Positions 24,443-31,391 of a DNA stretch of 56,950 bases are shown here, piece by piece. The notes beneath the pieces are model-generated. The model worked only from the letters and a program-made list of their open reading frames with translations, searched no databases and was not told where the DNA came from. How positions within the stretch are numbered: position 1 is the stretch's first letter; each line of letters opens with the position of its first letter. The position numbers and the translations under genes are program-made. The stretch comes from Kiritimatiellia bacterium (GTDB lineage: Bacteria; Verrucomicrobiota; Kiritimatiellia; CAIQIC01; Lenti-01): the NCBI GenBank assembly GCA_017527155.1, contig JAFXQI010000044.1, positions 1 to 56,950 on the forward strand. Reading direction: 5' to 3'.

Positions 24443-25873
24443 TCAGGGCTCGGCGGGGGAGGTGTCGAGGTCGAGGTGGTGGCGCTGGAGGAGGGTGCCT
24501 TCGGCGAGGGAGAGGGCGGAGGCGAGGCGGAGGTAGTCGGTCAGGGCCGCGATCTCGGATTGGCGGGCCGTGGTCAGGTCGCGCTGGAGCTGGAGGACGA
24601 CGAAGGGGGTGGATTGGCCGCTGTCGAGTTTCTTCTGTTCGGCGGAAAGGGCGTCTTCGGCGCAGGCGCGGGCTTCGCGGGTCGCCGCGATCTTTTCCCA
24701 GCCGGTGTCGAGGGCGGCGGTGGCGTTCTCGACTTCGACCAGGGCGTTTTCTTCGAGGCGGCGCAGTTCCAGGCGCATGCGTTCGGCGTTGGCCAGGGCC
24801 TGGCGGTGGGCGGCGGAGGCGGCGCGGTTGCCGAGGGGGATGGTGAAGGTCAGGCCGGCGGTCCAGTAGGGTTCGTCGGCGGAGGCGAGTTGGGAGAAGG
24901 CGTCGGAGTAGGTGTCTTCGTCGGAGGCGGCGACGCCGGCGCCGAGGACGAGGTCGAGGGAGGGGAGGGTCTGGTTGCGCCGGTAGTCGACTTCGATGCC
25001 CTGCCGGACGAGGGCGAGCCGCTGGGCGCGGATGTCGGGGCGCAGGTCGAGGGCGAGGTCGCCGGAGGCGGCGGGGTCGGTGGGGACGCGCGCGGGGTCG
25101 AGGGTGTAGCGGGCGTCGATGCGCAGGTTGCGGACGGTGCGCTGGTCGGCGAAGACGAGGGATTTCAGGTCGTTGTGGGCGACGGCGGCGGCGCGGTGGG
25201 CGTCGGAGAGTTCGGCGCGGGCGGTGGCGGCCTGGGAGGCGGCTTGCCGGGCGTCGAGGGCGAAGGCGGTGCCGACGGAGACCTTGCGTTCGGTGTCGGC
25301 GGCGAGCTGCTCGGCGAGGGCAAGGGCTTTTTCGCGGACGGCGATGGTTTCGCGGGCTTGGATGAGGGCATAGAAGGCGGCTTCGACGGCGGCGACGGTG
25401 GATTGGATTTTTTGTTCGAGGGCGAGGGCGGCTTCGTCGGAGAGGGTTCTGGCGGTGGCGATGCGGTAGTGGGTGGCCGGGGTCTTGAATCCGCGGAGGA
25501 GGGGTTGGGTGAGGGTGAGTCCGGCGGAGGCGGTGGTGGTGTCGAAGGGGTTGTTGGCGCGGGTGCCGGAGGAGTCGCCGGCGCGGGCGGAGAGGTCGTA
25601 GGAGAGCCCGTGGAAGGAGGTGTCGCCCTGGAAGCCGGCGGAAAAGGCGTTTTCGTCGGTCTCGGTGCGGGTGGTGGAGAGGACGCCTTCGGAGGTGCCC
25701 GCGGCGGTGCCTTCGGTCTCGGTGCGGGAGCGCTTGGCGCCGAGGGCCAGGGAGGGGTCGTAGGCGCCGGACGCGCCTTCGGCGTCGATGGCCGCGGCGG
25801 TGCGGGTCAGGCGCTGGATGCGGAGGTCGAGGTTGTGCTCGAGGGCGAGGGCGATGCAGTCATCGAGCGCCAT
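24443..25873 (-). CDS. TolC-family outer-membrane efflux protein, body out of frame with its signal peptide
   Basis: This 476-codon frame holds two OEP repeats typical of TolC/NodT-type channels: LDDCIALALEHNLDL at the start, LTLTQPLLRGF, and ending with ALSLAEGTLLQRHHLDL. It lacks a signal peptide. A plausible signal sequence starting at 26088 is in the frame one base away, and the two are separated by three TGACGAG heptamers and five 9-bp repeats. Adding one heptamer would join them into a single reading frame. As assembled, the gene is therefore either off, decayed or misread. It follows the MacB-type permease by position and probably forms the outer-membrane exit of that pump. A 100-bp fragment of it is duplicated at 22002-22112. 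Confidence 0.8.
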   Translation of the reverse strand: MALDDCIALALEHNLDLRIQRLTRTAAAIDAEGASGAYDPSLALGAKRSRTETEGTAAGTSEGVLSTTRTETDENAFSAGFQGDTSFHGLSYDLSARAGDSSGTRANNPFDTTTASAGLTLTQPLLRGFKTPATHYRIATARTLSDEAALALEQKIQSTVAAVEAAFYALIQARETIAVREKALALAEQLAADTERKVSVGTAFALDARQAASQAATARAELSDAHRAAAVAHNDLKSLVFADQRTVRNLRIDARYTLDPARVPTDPAASGDLALDLRPDIRAQRLALVRQGIEVDYRRNQTLPSLDLVLGAGVAASDEDTYSDAFSQLASADEPYWTAGLTFTIPLGNRAASAAHRQALANAERMRLELRRLEENALVEVENATAALDTGWEKIAATREARACAEDALSAEQKKLDSGQSTPFVVLQLQRDLTTARQSEIAALTDYLRLASALSLAEGTLLQRHHLDLDTSPAEP

Positions 25874-26088
25874 GGGGCGCTCGACGACTGCAGTGACGAG
25901 TGACGAGTGACGAGAGAATCGGTGGAATCGATGGAATCGATTGAATCGATTGAATCGATGGGGTCGCCGGCGAGCGCGGGGAGGGCGAGGCAGGTGCAGA
26001 GGAGAAAGGCGCGACAGGATGTCGCACCCCCCAGGAGGGGGCGGAGGAGGGGGCGGAGGGGGGAGGAGGCGGTATGAGGATTTTTCAT
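25807..26088 (-). CDS. Signal-peptide end of the TolC-family gene, frameshifted
   Basis: It starts 1 nt past the stop of the permease (ATG 26088). It encodes a signal peptide (CRAFLLCTCLALPALAG, about residues 25-41), then IDSIDSIDS from the 9-bp repeats, then LVTRHSSLQ from the heptamers, and stops at 25807 inside the efflux gene in the wrong frame. Part of the signal region (GGATSCRAF) derives from a palindromic repeat at 26008-26028. Confidence 0.65.
   Translation of the reverse strand: MKNPHTASSPLRPLLRPLLGGATSCRAFLLCTCLALPALAGDPIDSIDSIDSIDSTDSLVTRHSSLQSSSAPWRSMTASPSPSSTTSTSASSA
25894..25914. repeat. Three perfect TGACGAG heptamers
   Basis: Units at 25894-25900, 25901-25907 and 25908-25914. 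They lie between the signal peptide and body of the TolC-family gene, where unit number decides the reading frame. Related heptamer runs are at 27336-27363 (GTGAAAA type) and 29070-29097 (GTGAAAA and GTGACAA). Confidence 0.9.
25916..25960. repeat. Five 9-bp repeats (GAATCGATT type)
   Basis: Units begin at 25916, 25925, 25934, 25943 and 25952 and differ only in the last bases. On the minus strand they encode Ile-Asp-Ser repeats, so changes in copy number would not shift the frame. Confidence 0.9.
26008..26028. repeat. Palindromic repeat in the TolC signal-peptide region
   Basis: GGCGCGACA-GGA-TGTCGCACC type hairpin followed by a C-rich flank. Relative to 29205-29225 two stem positions differ and both still pair, so the stem covaries. 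Confidence 0.7.
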
Positions 26089-26089
26089 T

Positions 26090-27310
26090 TTATTCATAAC
26101 GGAGGGCTTCGATGGGGTCGAGGGAGGCGGCCTTTCGGGCGGGGTACCAGCCGAAGAAGATGCCGATGGCGGCGCTGAAGAGGAAGGAGAGGGCGATGGA
26201 TTTGGCGGATACGAGGGTCGCCCAGCCGAATTTGATGGATACGATCTTGGCGGCGGCGCATCCGGCCGCGATGCCGATGACGCCGCCGCCGATCCCCAGC
26301 ACGACGGCCTCGACCAGGAATTGCAGCAGGATGTCGCTCCCGCGCGCCCCCACCGCCATGCGCAGGCCAATCTCGCGGGTGCGTTCGGTGACGCTCACGA
26401 GCATGATGTTCATGATGCCGATCCCCCCCACCAGCAGCGACACGCCCGCGATGGCGCCGAGCAGGACGGTCATGGTGGAGGCGGTGGAGGTGGCCATTTC
26501 GACCATGTCCTGCTGGTTGCGGATGGTGAAGTCGTCCTCCTTGCCCTCCCGGATGCGGTGGCGCTCTCGCAGGAGGGCCGTGAGCTGCGCGATGACGTCC
26601 TGCGCGCGGTCGGCGCTCTCGGCCTGCACGGTGATGGACCGGAAGGAGGTCCCGCCGGTCAGCCGCACCATCGCGGAGGTCCACGGGACGAGGATCATGT
26701 CGTCCTGGTCGTCGCCCATCATGTTGGCGCCCTTGGGGCGGAGGACGGCGACGACTTCGTAGGGGGCGTTCTTGATGCGGACGATCTGCCCGACCGCCCC
26801 CGCCGCGGAGCCGAAGAGGTTGGACGCGACGGTGTTGCCCAGGATGGCCACCTTGGCCGCGCGCGCGACGTCGGTGGCCGTGAAGGGGGTCCCTTCGGCG
26901 ACGGTCCAGGCGCGGATGGCGACGTAGTCTTCGCTGACGCCGTACACGGTGGTGGAGACGTTGTCGGCGCCGGCGGTGGCCTGGGCGGTGCCGCGCAGTT
27001 CGGGGGTGGCGCCGGTGATGCCGGTGATTTCGGAGCGGATGGCGGCGTAGTCTTTCTTGGTCAGGGTCGGGGCGGACCCCCAGCCCATGTGGACGCGTCC
27101 GGAACGGGCGGCGCCGGAGAAGACCATGAGCATGTTCTGGCCCATCTGGGCGATGGAGTTGGCGACCTGCGCCTTGGCGCCGACGCCGATGGCGACCATG
27201 GCGATGACGGCGCCGACGCCGATGATGATGCCGAGCATCGTCAGCCCCGTGCGCAGCGGGTTGCGGCGCAGGGCGCGCAGGGCCATGGTCCAGGTGGCGG
27301 TGAATTTCAT
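26090..27310 (-). CDS. MacB-type ABC transporter permease
   Basis: This 406-residue protein has the MacB/FtsX layout: one N-terminal transmembrane helix (about 20-42), a large periplasmic domain (about 50-275) and three C-terminal helices. Family motifs include ALRALRRNPLRTGLTMLGIIIGVGAVI, SVTERTREIGLRMAVGAR and the C-terminal YPARKAASLDPIEALRYE. It should work with the MacB-type ATPase (30535-31380) and MacA-type adaptor (31392-32633) in tripartite export. Its ATPase partner is now about 3.2 kb upstream, with an island between. The first codons and the leader are duplicated at 29006-29118. The start at 27310 fits the family N-terminus and has GAGG upstream. Confidence 0.92.
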   Translation of the reverse strand: MKFTATWTMALRALRRNPLRTGLTMLGIIIGVGAVIAMVAIGVGAKAQVANSIAQMGQNMLMVFSGAARSGRVHMGWGSAPTLTKKDYAAIRSEITGITGATPELRGTAQATAGADNVSTTVYGVSEDYVAIRAWTVAEGTPFTATDVARAAKVAILGNTVASNLFGSAAGAVGQIVRIKNAPYEVVAVLRPKGANMMGDDQDDMILVPWTSAMVRLTGGTSFRSITVQAESADRAQDVIAQLTALLRERHRIREGKEDDFTIRNQQDMVEMATSTASTMTVLLGAIAGVSLLVGGIGIMNIMLVSVTERTREIGLRMAVGARGSDILLQFLVEAVVLGIGGGVIGIAAGCAAAKIVSIKFGWATLVSAKSIALSFLFSAAIGIFFGWYPARKAASLDPIEALRYE

Positions 27311-27386
27311 GGGGAGGGCCTCATTTCAGGAGTGAAAAGTGAAAAGTGGAAAGTGAAAAGATGCGGTGCGCGCCCTGCGGGCGCGG
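27272..27386. repeat. Permease 5' end and leader, original copy of a 115-bp duplication
   Basis: It covers the first 13 codons of the permease and its leader, with heptamers GTGAAAA and the GCGGTGCG...CCTGCGGGCGCGG tail. A diverged copy in the same orientation lies at 29006-29118. Confidence 0.8.
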
Positions 27387-27392
27387 GAAAAG

Positions 27393-27547
27393 TTTTCCAA
27401 TGATTGGAAAAAAAGTTTCCAATGGTTGGAAAATTTCGGCGGATTTTTCCAATGATTGGAAAACTTTTTTCCAATGGTTGGAAAAACGGGCGGATTTTTC
27501 CAATGATTGGAAAAATTTTTCGGCGGTTTTCCAATGATTGGAAAAAA
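27393..27547. repeat. TTTTCCAA-N3-TTGGAAAA palindrome array, copy 2 (six units)
   Basis: Palindromes start at 27393, 27415, 27445, 27467, 27496 and 27527. The central triplets run TGA, TGG, TGA, TGG, TGA, TGA, and the spacing alternates 22, 30, 22, 29 and 31 bp. The first four thus form two TGA-TGG pairs separated by a CGGCGGA-like spacer. It lies in the permease leader region at one edge of the island. Confidence 0.9.
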
Positions 27548-27587
27548 TTTTCGGGGCGGGGGAAGCGCAAGGTCGGCGCAAGGGGAA

Positions 27588-27628
27588 AACGCAAAGAACG
27601 CAAAGGGGTTGACGCAAAGAACGCAAAG
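27588..27628. repeat. 41-bp inverted repeat, left copy
   Basis: Two ACGCAAAGAACGCAAA units joined by GGGGTTG. The inverted, nearly identical copy is at 30477-30517, on the other side of a block of three hypothetical genes. Confidence 0.85.
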
Positions 27629-27737
27629 GAAGGGGGCGGGAGTCGATGGCTCTCGAATGCAGTCGATTGCTGGCGTTTTGTTTTTGGGGTGAATGGGTCA
27701 TTCTTCTGATTCGGGGGAGGGGTGGTGGAAGGACTCC

Positions 27738-28838
27738 TCATTCCATTCCAGTGAAGGAGACAAGCAAATCCAGATTCCGCTGGGGGCAACGGAAGCGATA
27801 CAAATGGCCTGTTTCCAAGATGGACGCGTCATGGTTTCCCCGCGGAGCCGGTTGGACATGTCCGCCGGTTCCCGCGAGGAATGCGTTTTGCCCGTTCTCC
27901 CCGAGGTCGTCGAAGGTGTTCGGCCAATAGACGAAGAAGGCTTCGAGATGGTTTTCGTCCCGGTAGGTCAGGCGCAGGTCGTCGAACTGTCCGAATTGGT
28001 CGGGTTCGTCCTTGACGACCAGCCGGGCGTTCCCGTCCAAGCATACCTGCTTTTCCTGCCAGTCGCCCGATTGGTCGAATCGGGCAAGGCGGAACGTGGC
28101 CGTTTTCGTCCGGATGAGACTGATGGGGTCCAAGGTTTCCCGCCGGGATGCGTCGAAAGGTTGCCGGACGGCCATGCATCCGGGAGCGGAAATCCTCCAT
28201 TCGTAGGGCATGGGGGTGAGACCGTGCAGTTCGATTCTTCCACCTTCGCTTTCCATCTTGATGGCCAAAGCCTCTATGGGAGCATCGCCGTCGTAGCCGT
28301 CGTCGTGCCAGGTGGAAGGCAGTTTCCCCGTCCAGAGTTCCACCCGCGCGGAGGGGATTCCTTCGGGGAGGACGAGGTCAAGAGATGCGTCAACGGTGTT
28401 TTCCTCGGGCAAGCGGCGCAAGGTTCGTTCTCCCAAGTCCAAGACGCTGTCGAATGTGCCGTCATCCATTGGCGGCAGGGTAACGTCCAGCGGTTCGAAG
28501 CCGTGTTTCACGAAGCGCAAGGTGCGGCCCGCGTACAACGGCGCGACGAAAATACCGTGTTCGGCGAAAACTGCCTTGGTGGCCACGCCATCCAAGGAGT
28601 CTCCCGCGCCTTCCACCCGCAGTTTTCCGATGACGACCCGACCTTCCCCGCAGTGGAGGTCCCGGTGATGCTCCCATGCCCATTGATAGAGAGGGGCGAA
28701 TGATTTGCTGGCGTGGTAGTCCACCGGCGAGTCTTTTTCCGGCAGAGGACCGGTGGACATGCACAGAGAGGAGCGACCACAGAATGCAATCATGGCCAAC
28801 AAGAACGGCAAGAGGACTGTTCTGGGGTGTTTTTTCAT
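27738..28838 (-). CDS. Secreted hypothetical protein with carboxypeptidase-regulatory-like segments
   Basis: This 366-residue protein has a signal peptide (MKKHPRTVLLPFLLAMIAFC, cleavage near 28). GKLRVEGAGDSLDGV...FVAPLYAGRTLRFVKHGFEPLDVTLPP (about 70-130) resembles the beta-sandwich repeat that decorates many secreted proteins. No catalytic motif is seen. The start at 28838 has AAAGGAA upstream in a 71-bp leader that is nearly the same as that of the gene starting at 30404. Base composition is visibly less GC-rich than in neighbouring genes, which suggests transfer with the island. Function is unknown. Confidence 0.75.
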   Translation of the reverse strand: MKKHPRTVLLPFLLAMIAFCGRSSLCMSTGPLPEKDSPVDYHASKSFAPLYQWAWEHHRDLHCGEGRVVIGKLRVEGAGDSLDGVATKAVFAEHGIFVAPLYAGRTLRFVKHGFEPLDVTLPPMDDGTFDSVLDLGERTLRRLPEENTVDASLDLVLPEGIPSARVELWTGKLPSTWHDDGYDGDAPIEALAIKMESEGGRIELHGLTPMPYEWRISAPGCMAVRQPFDASRRETLDPISLIRTKTATFRLARFDQSGDWQEKQVCLDGNARLVVKDEPDQFGQFDDLRLTYRDENHLEAFFVYWPNTFDDLGENGQNAFLAGTGGHVQPAPRGNHDASILETGHLYRFRCPQRNLDLLVSFTGME

Positions 28839-28909
28839 GGTGTTCCTTTGGTTCATGGGTTTCCCGTTCCGTTGCCGGTGGAATTCAAGGGGACGCGCCT
28901 GCGGGGCGG
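28839..28909. repeat. 71-bp leader repeat, copy 1
   Basis: Upstream leader of the gene starting at 28838. It matches 30405-30475 at about nine of ten positions and contains the ribosome site AAAGGAA and an upstream in-frame ATG. Confidence 0.85.
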
Positions 28910-29005
28910 CCGGGAAGCGGCAAACAAGGGGCATCTTCATCCTTCCTCCTTGCAAGTAAAAACCGGGCGGCTGTTTGTAATAATCCGGGTAGCCGCCACA
29001 TGTTT

Positions 29006-29118
29006 GGCGCGCAGGGCCATGGTCCAGGTGGCGGTGAATTTCATGGGGAAAGCCTCGTTTCGTGAGAGAAAAGTGAAAAGTGACAAGTGACAAGTTGCGG
29101 TGCGTCCTGCGGGCGCGG
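29006..29118. repeat. Duplicated permease 5' end and leader, remnant copy
   Basis: It encodes MKFTATWTMALRA on the minus strand from 29044, identical to the permease start, then diverges into unrelated sequence. It includes heptamers GTGAAAA/GTGACAA. It lies inside the island and no longer heads a gene. Confidence 0.85.
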
Positions 29119-29133
29119 ACGTGAAAGGGAACG

Positions 29134-29154
29134 GGCGCGGCTGGAAGCCGCACC
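29134..29154. repeat. Palindromic repeat
   Basis: GGCGCGGCT-GGA-AGCCGCACC type hairpin, the same core as the copy within the 7TM-HD gene. Confidence 0.65.
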
Positions 29155-29204
29155 CCCCAGGGAAGCGGACGGGAAAGCGGGAGGGATGGGGACGGCACCT
29201 GGGA

Positions 29205-29225
29205 GGTGCGGCATCCTGCCGCGCC
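29205..29225. repeat. Palindromic repeat
   Basis: GGTGCGGCA-TCC-TGCCGCGCC type hairpin preceded by GGGA. Related to 26008-26028 with covarying stem bases. Confidence 0.65.
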
Positions 29226-29265
29226 GCTGCGCACGGGGGGGAGGCTGGAGGGCGTGGGGGCTTGT

Positions 29266-29709
29266 TCATGGGGTACCTTCGGGGTGCGGACGGAAAGTGA
29301 TTTTTTCCACGATTCTCGGGCCGGGGAATCCGGGGGCGTCGGGATGGGGTTCGGCGAATTCCAGTTTCCCGTCGGGGTGGACCACGAAGAAAACCCGGTC
29401 CAAATCGATGCGTTGCCCGTCCCGGTGGTAAAAGGCTCCCCCGTCATGGCGGCCGATGCAGTATCCGGCCCTGACGACCGACAGCACGGCGCCGGGCGGC
29501 ACGATTTCATGGCCATCGGGGGACACCAGGGAAGACAATTCGCCGTCGCCGCAGTAGAAGCGATAGCCTCCGTGCAGGGGAATCCCGTAATTGTCCGGCC
29601 GGAACGGGGTCCGGGACTCCCCGGAATTGCGCGAGCATGCACACGTTGCGGCAAGGGCGGAGAGGACAAGGGCCAGTGCAAGGAGGGTGGACGGGAAACG
29701 GTGCTTCAT
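29266..29709 (-). CDS. Small lipoprotein-like hypothetical protein
   Basis: This 147-residue protein has a hydrophobic N-terminus ending in ATCAC, suggesting a lipoprotein. The mature part is rich in Gly, Asp and His (GYRFYCGDGELSSLVSPDGHEIVPPGAVLSV) and looks like a small beta-rich domain. Its ATG overlaps the stop of the upstream gene as ATGA, so both are translated from one message. Both proteins end in PEGTP. I do not recognise the family. Confidence 0.65.
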   Translation of the reverse strand: MKHRFPSTLLALALVLSALAATCACSRNSGESRTPFRPDNYGIPLHGGYRFYCGDGELSSLVSPDGHEIVPPGAVLSVVRAGYCIGRHDGGAFYHRDGQRIDLDRVFFVVHPDGKLEFAEPHPDAPGFPGPRIVEKITFRPHPEGTP

Positions 29710-30404
29710 GGGGTGCCTTCGGGGAGCGGGGTTTCCATGCCGGAATCGGGGCCGCGCAGGAGCGGCTCGACGTTGTGCAGGAAGAGCATGTACACTTCGC
29801 CCTCCGGCGACAAGGCCGCCTCGTAGAGGAAGCCGCAGGCGTCGCCGAGTTCGAGGAGGATGTCTCTGAGCGGTCGGTCCGTGGCGTCCACCGTGATGGG
29901 TTTGTCTCCCGCCCCGTCGATTGCGTGGATCGATATGCCAATCTGCTGGCAGAGCGTCCAATTCAAGTCCGCCATCGGGGCGCCGGCGGATTGGGCCGTG
30001 ACCGGTCGGTCGAAAAAGGGATGCGCCAGGGCGAGCCGGTTGAAATGGTTTACCGAGTGCATGGAGAGCGACACGTTGAGAATCATCCGCTCTTGGCTTG
30101 TTGGTTGCGTGGCGCTTCGGGTTGCCCGGATTGCTTTGCCCTCGTCCCGGAAGCGGCGCACGTTTTCGAGAAGGTTGTCCCGGGATTCGTATGTCAAACG
30201 CTGCGACTTTCGGAAGGTTTCGAAGCGTTCCCCGAAAGCGGGCTCGCCTTCCGAAAGGGCGTCCGCGATTTCGTCGAGCATGGTCCGCATGGAAGCCGCG
30301 TAGTAGCTCTGGTCGTAGAGTTGGGTGATGCCAACGGAGACGGCAATGGTCACGGGCAGGATAAGTGCGAGAGGGACGAGGATGGAGAAGCGATGGGGGT
30401 TCAT
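29706..30404 (-). CDS. Membrane-anchored hypothetical protein
   Basis: This 232-residue protein has an N-terminal anchor or signal ([21 protein letters not shown]). A charged helical region and a C-terminal part with [27 protein letters not shown] follow. That last part resembles the short secretin/STN-like segment in which a residue set is scored as 'D.PL.ILL...'. The start at 30404 has AAAGGAAG upstream. The leader repeats that of the gene at 28838. It heads a two-gene unit inside the island. Function is unknown. Confidence 0.65.
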   Translation of the reverse strand: MNPHRFSILVPLALILPVTIAVSVGITQLYDQSYYAASMRTMLDEIADALSEGEPAFGERFETFRKSQRLTYESRDNLLENVRRFRDEGKAIRATRSATQPTSQERMILNVSLSMHSVNHFNRLALAHPFFDRPVTAQSAGAPMADLNWTLCQQIGISIHAIDGAGDKPITVDATDRPLRDILLELGDACGFLYEAALSPEGEVYMLFLHNVEPLLRGPDSGMETPLPEGTP

Positions 30405-30475
30405 GGTCTTCCTTTGGTTCATGGGTTTCCCGTTCCGTTTCCAGTGGAGTTCAAGGGAACGCACCTGCGGGGCGG
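30405..30475. repeat. 71-bp leader repeat, copy 2
   Basis: Leader of the gene starting at 30404, matching 28839-28909 in the same orientation. Confidence 0.85.
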
Positions 30476-30476
30476 C

Positions 30477-30517
30477 TTTGCGTTCTTTGCGTGAAATCCC
30501 TTTGCGTTCTTTGCGTT
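30477..30517. repeat. 41-bp inverted repeat, right copy
   Basis: Inverse of 27588-27628 with two or three differences, located 17 bp before the stop of the MacB-type ATPase. Confidence 0.85.
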
Positions 30518-30534
30518 GAATGTCGGGGGGGCAG

Positions 30535-31380
30535 TCATGCGGAGGGGGCTTCGTCGGCGAGGAAGTCGAGTTCGCGGGGGAGGCGTTTGAGTTCTTCGGT
30601 GGCGCGCAGGGGGGTGCTTACGCGTTCGTCGCGGACGATGCGGCCGTCGCGGAGGACGATCTGGCGGCGGCAGTACTGGGCGATGTCCGGTTCGTGCGTC
30701 ACCATCAGGATGGTCATGCCTTTGTCGTTGAGGTCCTGGAAGATTTCCATGATTTCCAGCGAGGTGCGGGTGTCGAGGTTGCCCGTGGGTTCGTCGGCCA
30801 GCAGGAAGGAGGGCTCGTTCACCAGGGCGCGCGCGATGGCGACGCGCTGCTGCTGGCCGCCGCTCAGTTGGCTGGGGTGGTGCAGGGCGCGCTTGCCGAG
30901 GCCGACGCGCTGGAGGCACGCGAGGGCGCGGCGGCGCAGGGCGCGGCGGGAGGGGCAGTGGGGGGAGTAGAGCATCGGGAGTTCGACGTTCTCGAGGGCG
31001 GAGGTGCGGGAGAGGAGGTTGAAGCCCTGGAAGACGAACCCGAGGCGCTGGTTGCGTACGCGGGCGAGGCGGTCGCGGTCGAAGGCCGCCACTTGCTCGC
31101 CTTCGAGCCAGTATTCGCCGCCGGTCGGGCGGTCGAGGCAGCCGAGCATGTTCATCAGCGTGGATTTGCCGGAGCCGCTCGGGCCCATGATCGCCACGAA
31201 GTCGCCGCGCGCGATTTCCAGGGATATGGTCCGGCAGGCGTGGACGGAGTTCTCGGCGCCGGATTGGTAGACTTTGTCGAGGTCCACCAGGCGGATGACG
31301 CAGTCGGAGGGGGCGGGGGAGGGGGGCGCGGGGGGCGCGGACGGGGCGGGCTGGGCGGGCTGGGCGGGGGCGGGGGGCAT
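30535..31380 (-). CDS. MacB/LolD-type ABC transporter ATPase
   Basis: This 281-residue ATPase has Walker [11 protein letters not shown]-loop VFQGFNLL, signature [15 protein letters not shown], Walker B FLLADEP and H-loop THE. The sequence is typical of the MacB/LolD/FtsE group. An unusual N-terminal Pro/Ala-rich segment of about 25 residues precedes the domain and could be an incorrect early start, since an internal start near residue 27 is also possible. It begins 11 bp after the MacA-type gene and should drive the permease at 26090-27310. Confidence 0.9.
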   Translation of the reverse strand: MPPAPAQPAQPAPSAPPAPPSPAPSDCVIRLVDLDKVYQSGAENSVHACRTISLEIARGDFVAIMGPSGSGKSTLMNMLGCLDRPTGGEYWLEGEQVAAFDRDRLARVRNQRLGFVFQGFNLLSRTSALENVELPMLYSPHCPSRRALRRRALACLQRVGLGKRALHHPSQLSGGQQQRVAIARALVNEPSFLLADEPTGNLDTRTSLEIMEIFQDLNDKGMTILMVTHEPDIAQYCRRQIVLRDGRIVRDERVSTPLRATEELKRLPRELDFLADEAPSA

Positions 31381-31391
31381 GGGGCGGATCC

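Noticed and set aside
27393-27547. CRISPR-like array
   Set aside because: Units are self-complementary, spacers are only a few bases and similar to each other, and no cas gene is present.
28937-29269. A 110-codon frame (MNKPPRPP...) whose start overlaps the preceding stop
   Set aside because: It runs through palindromic repeats, heptamers and the copied permease start. It is more likely a composite of repeats than a gene.
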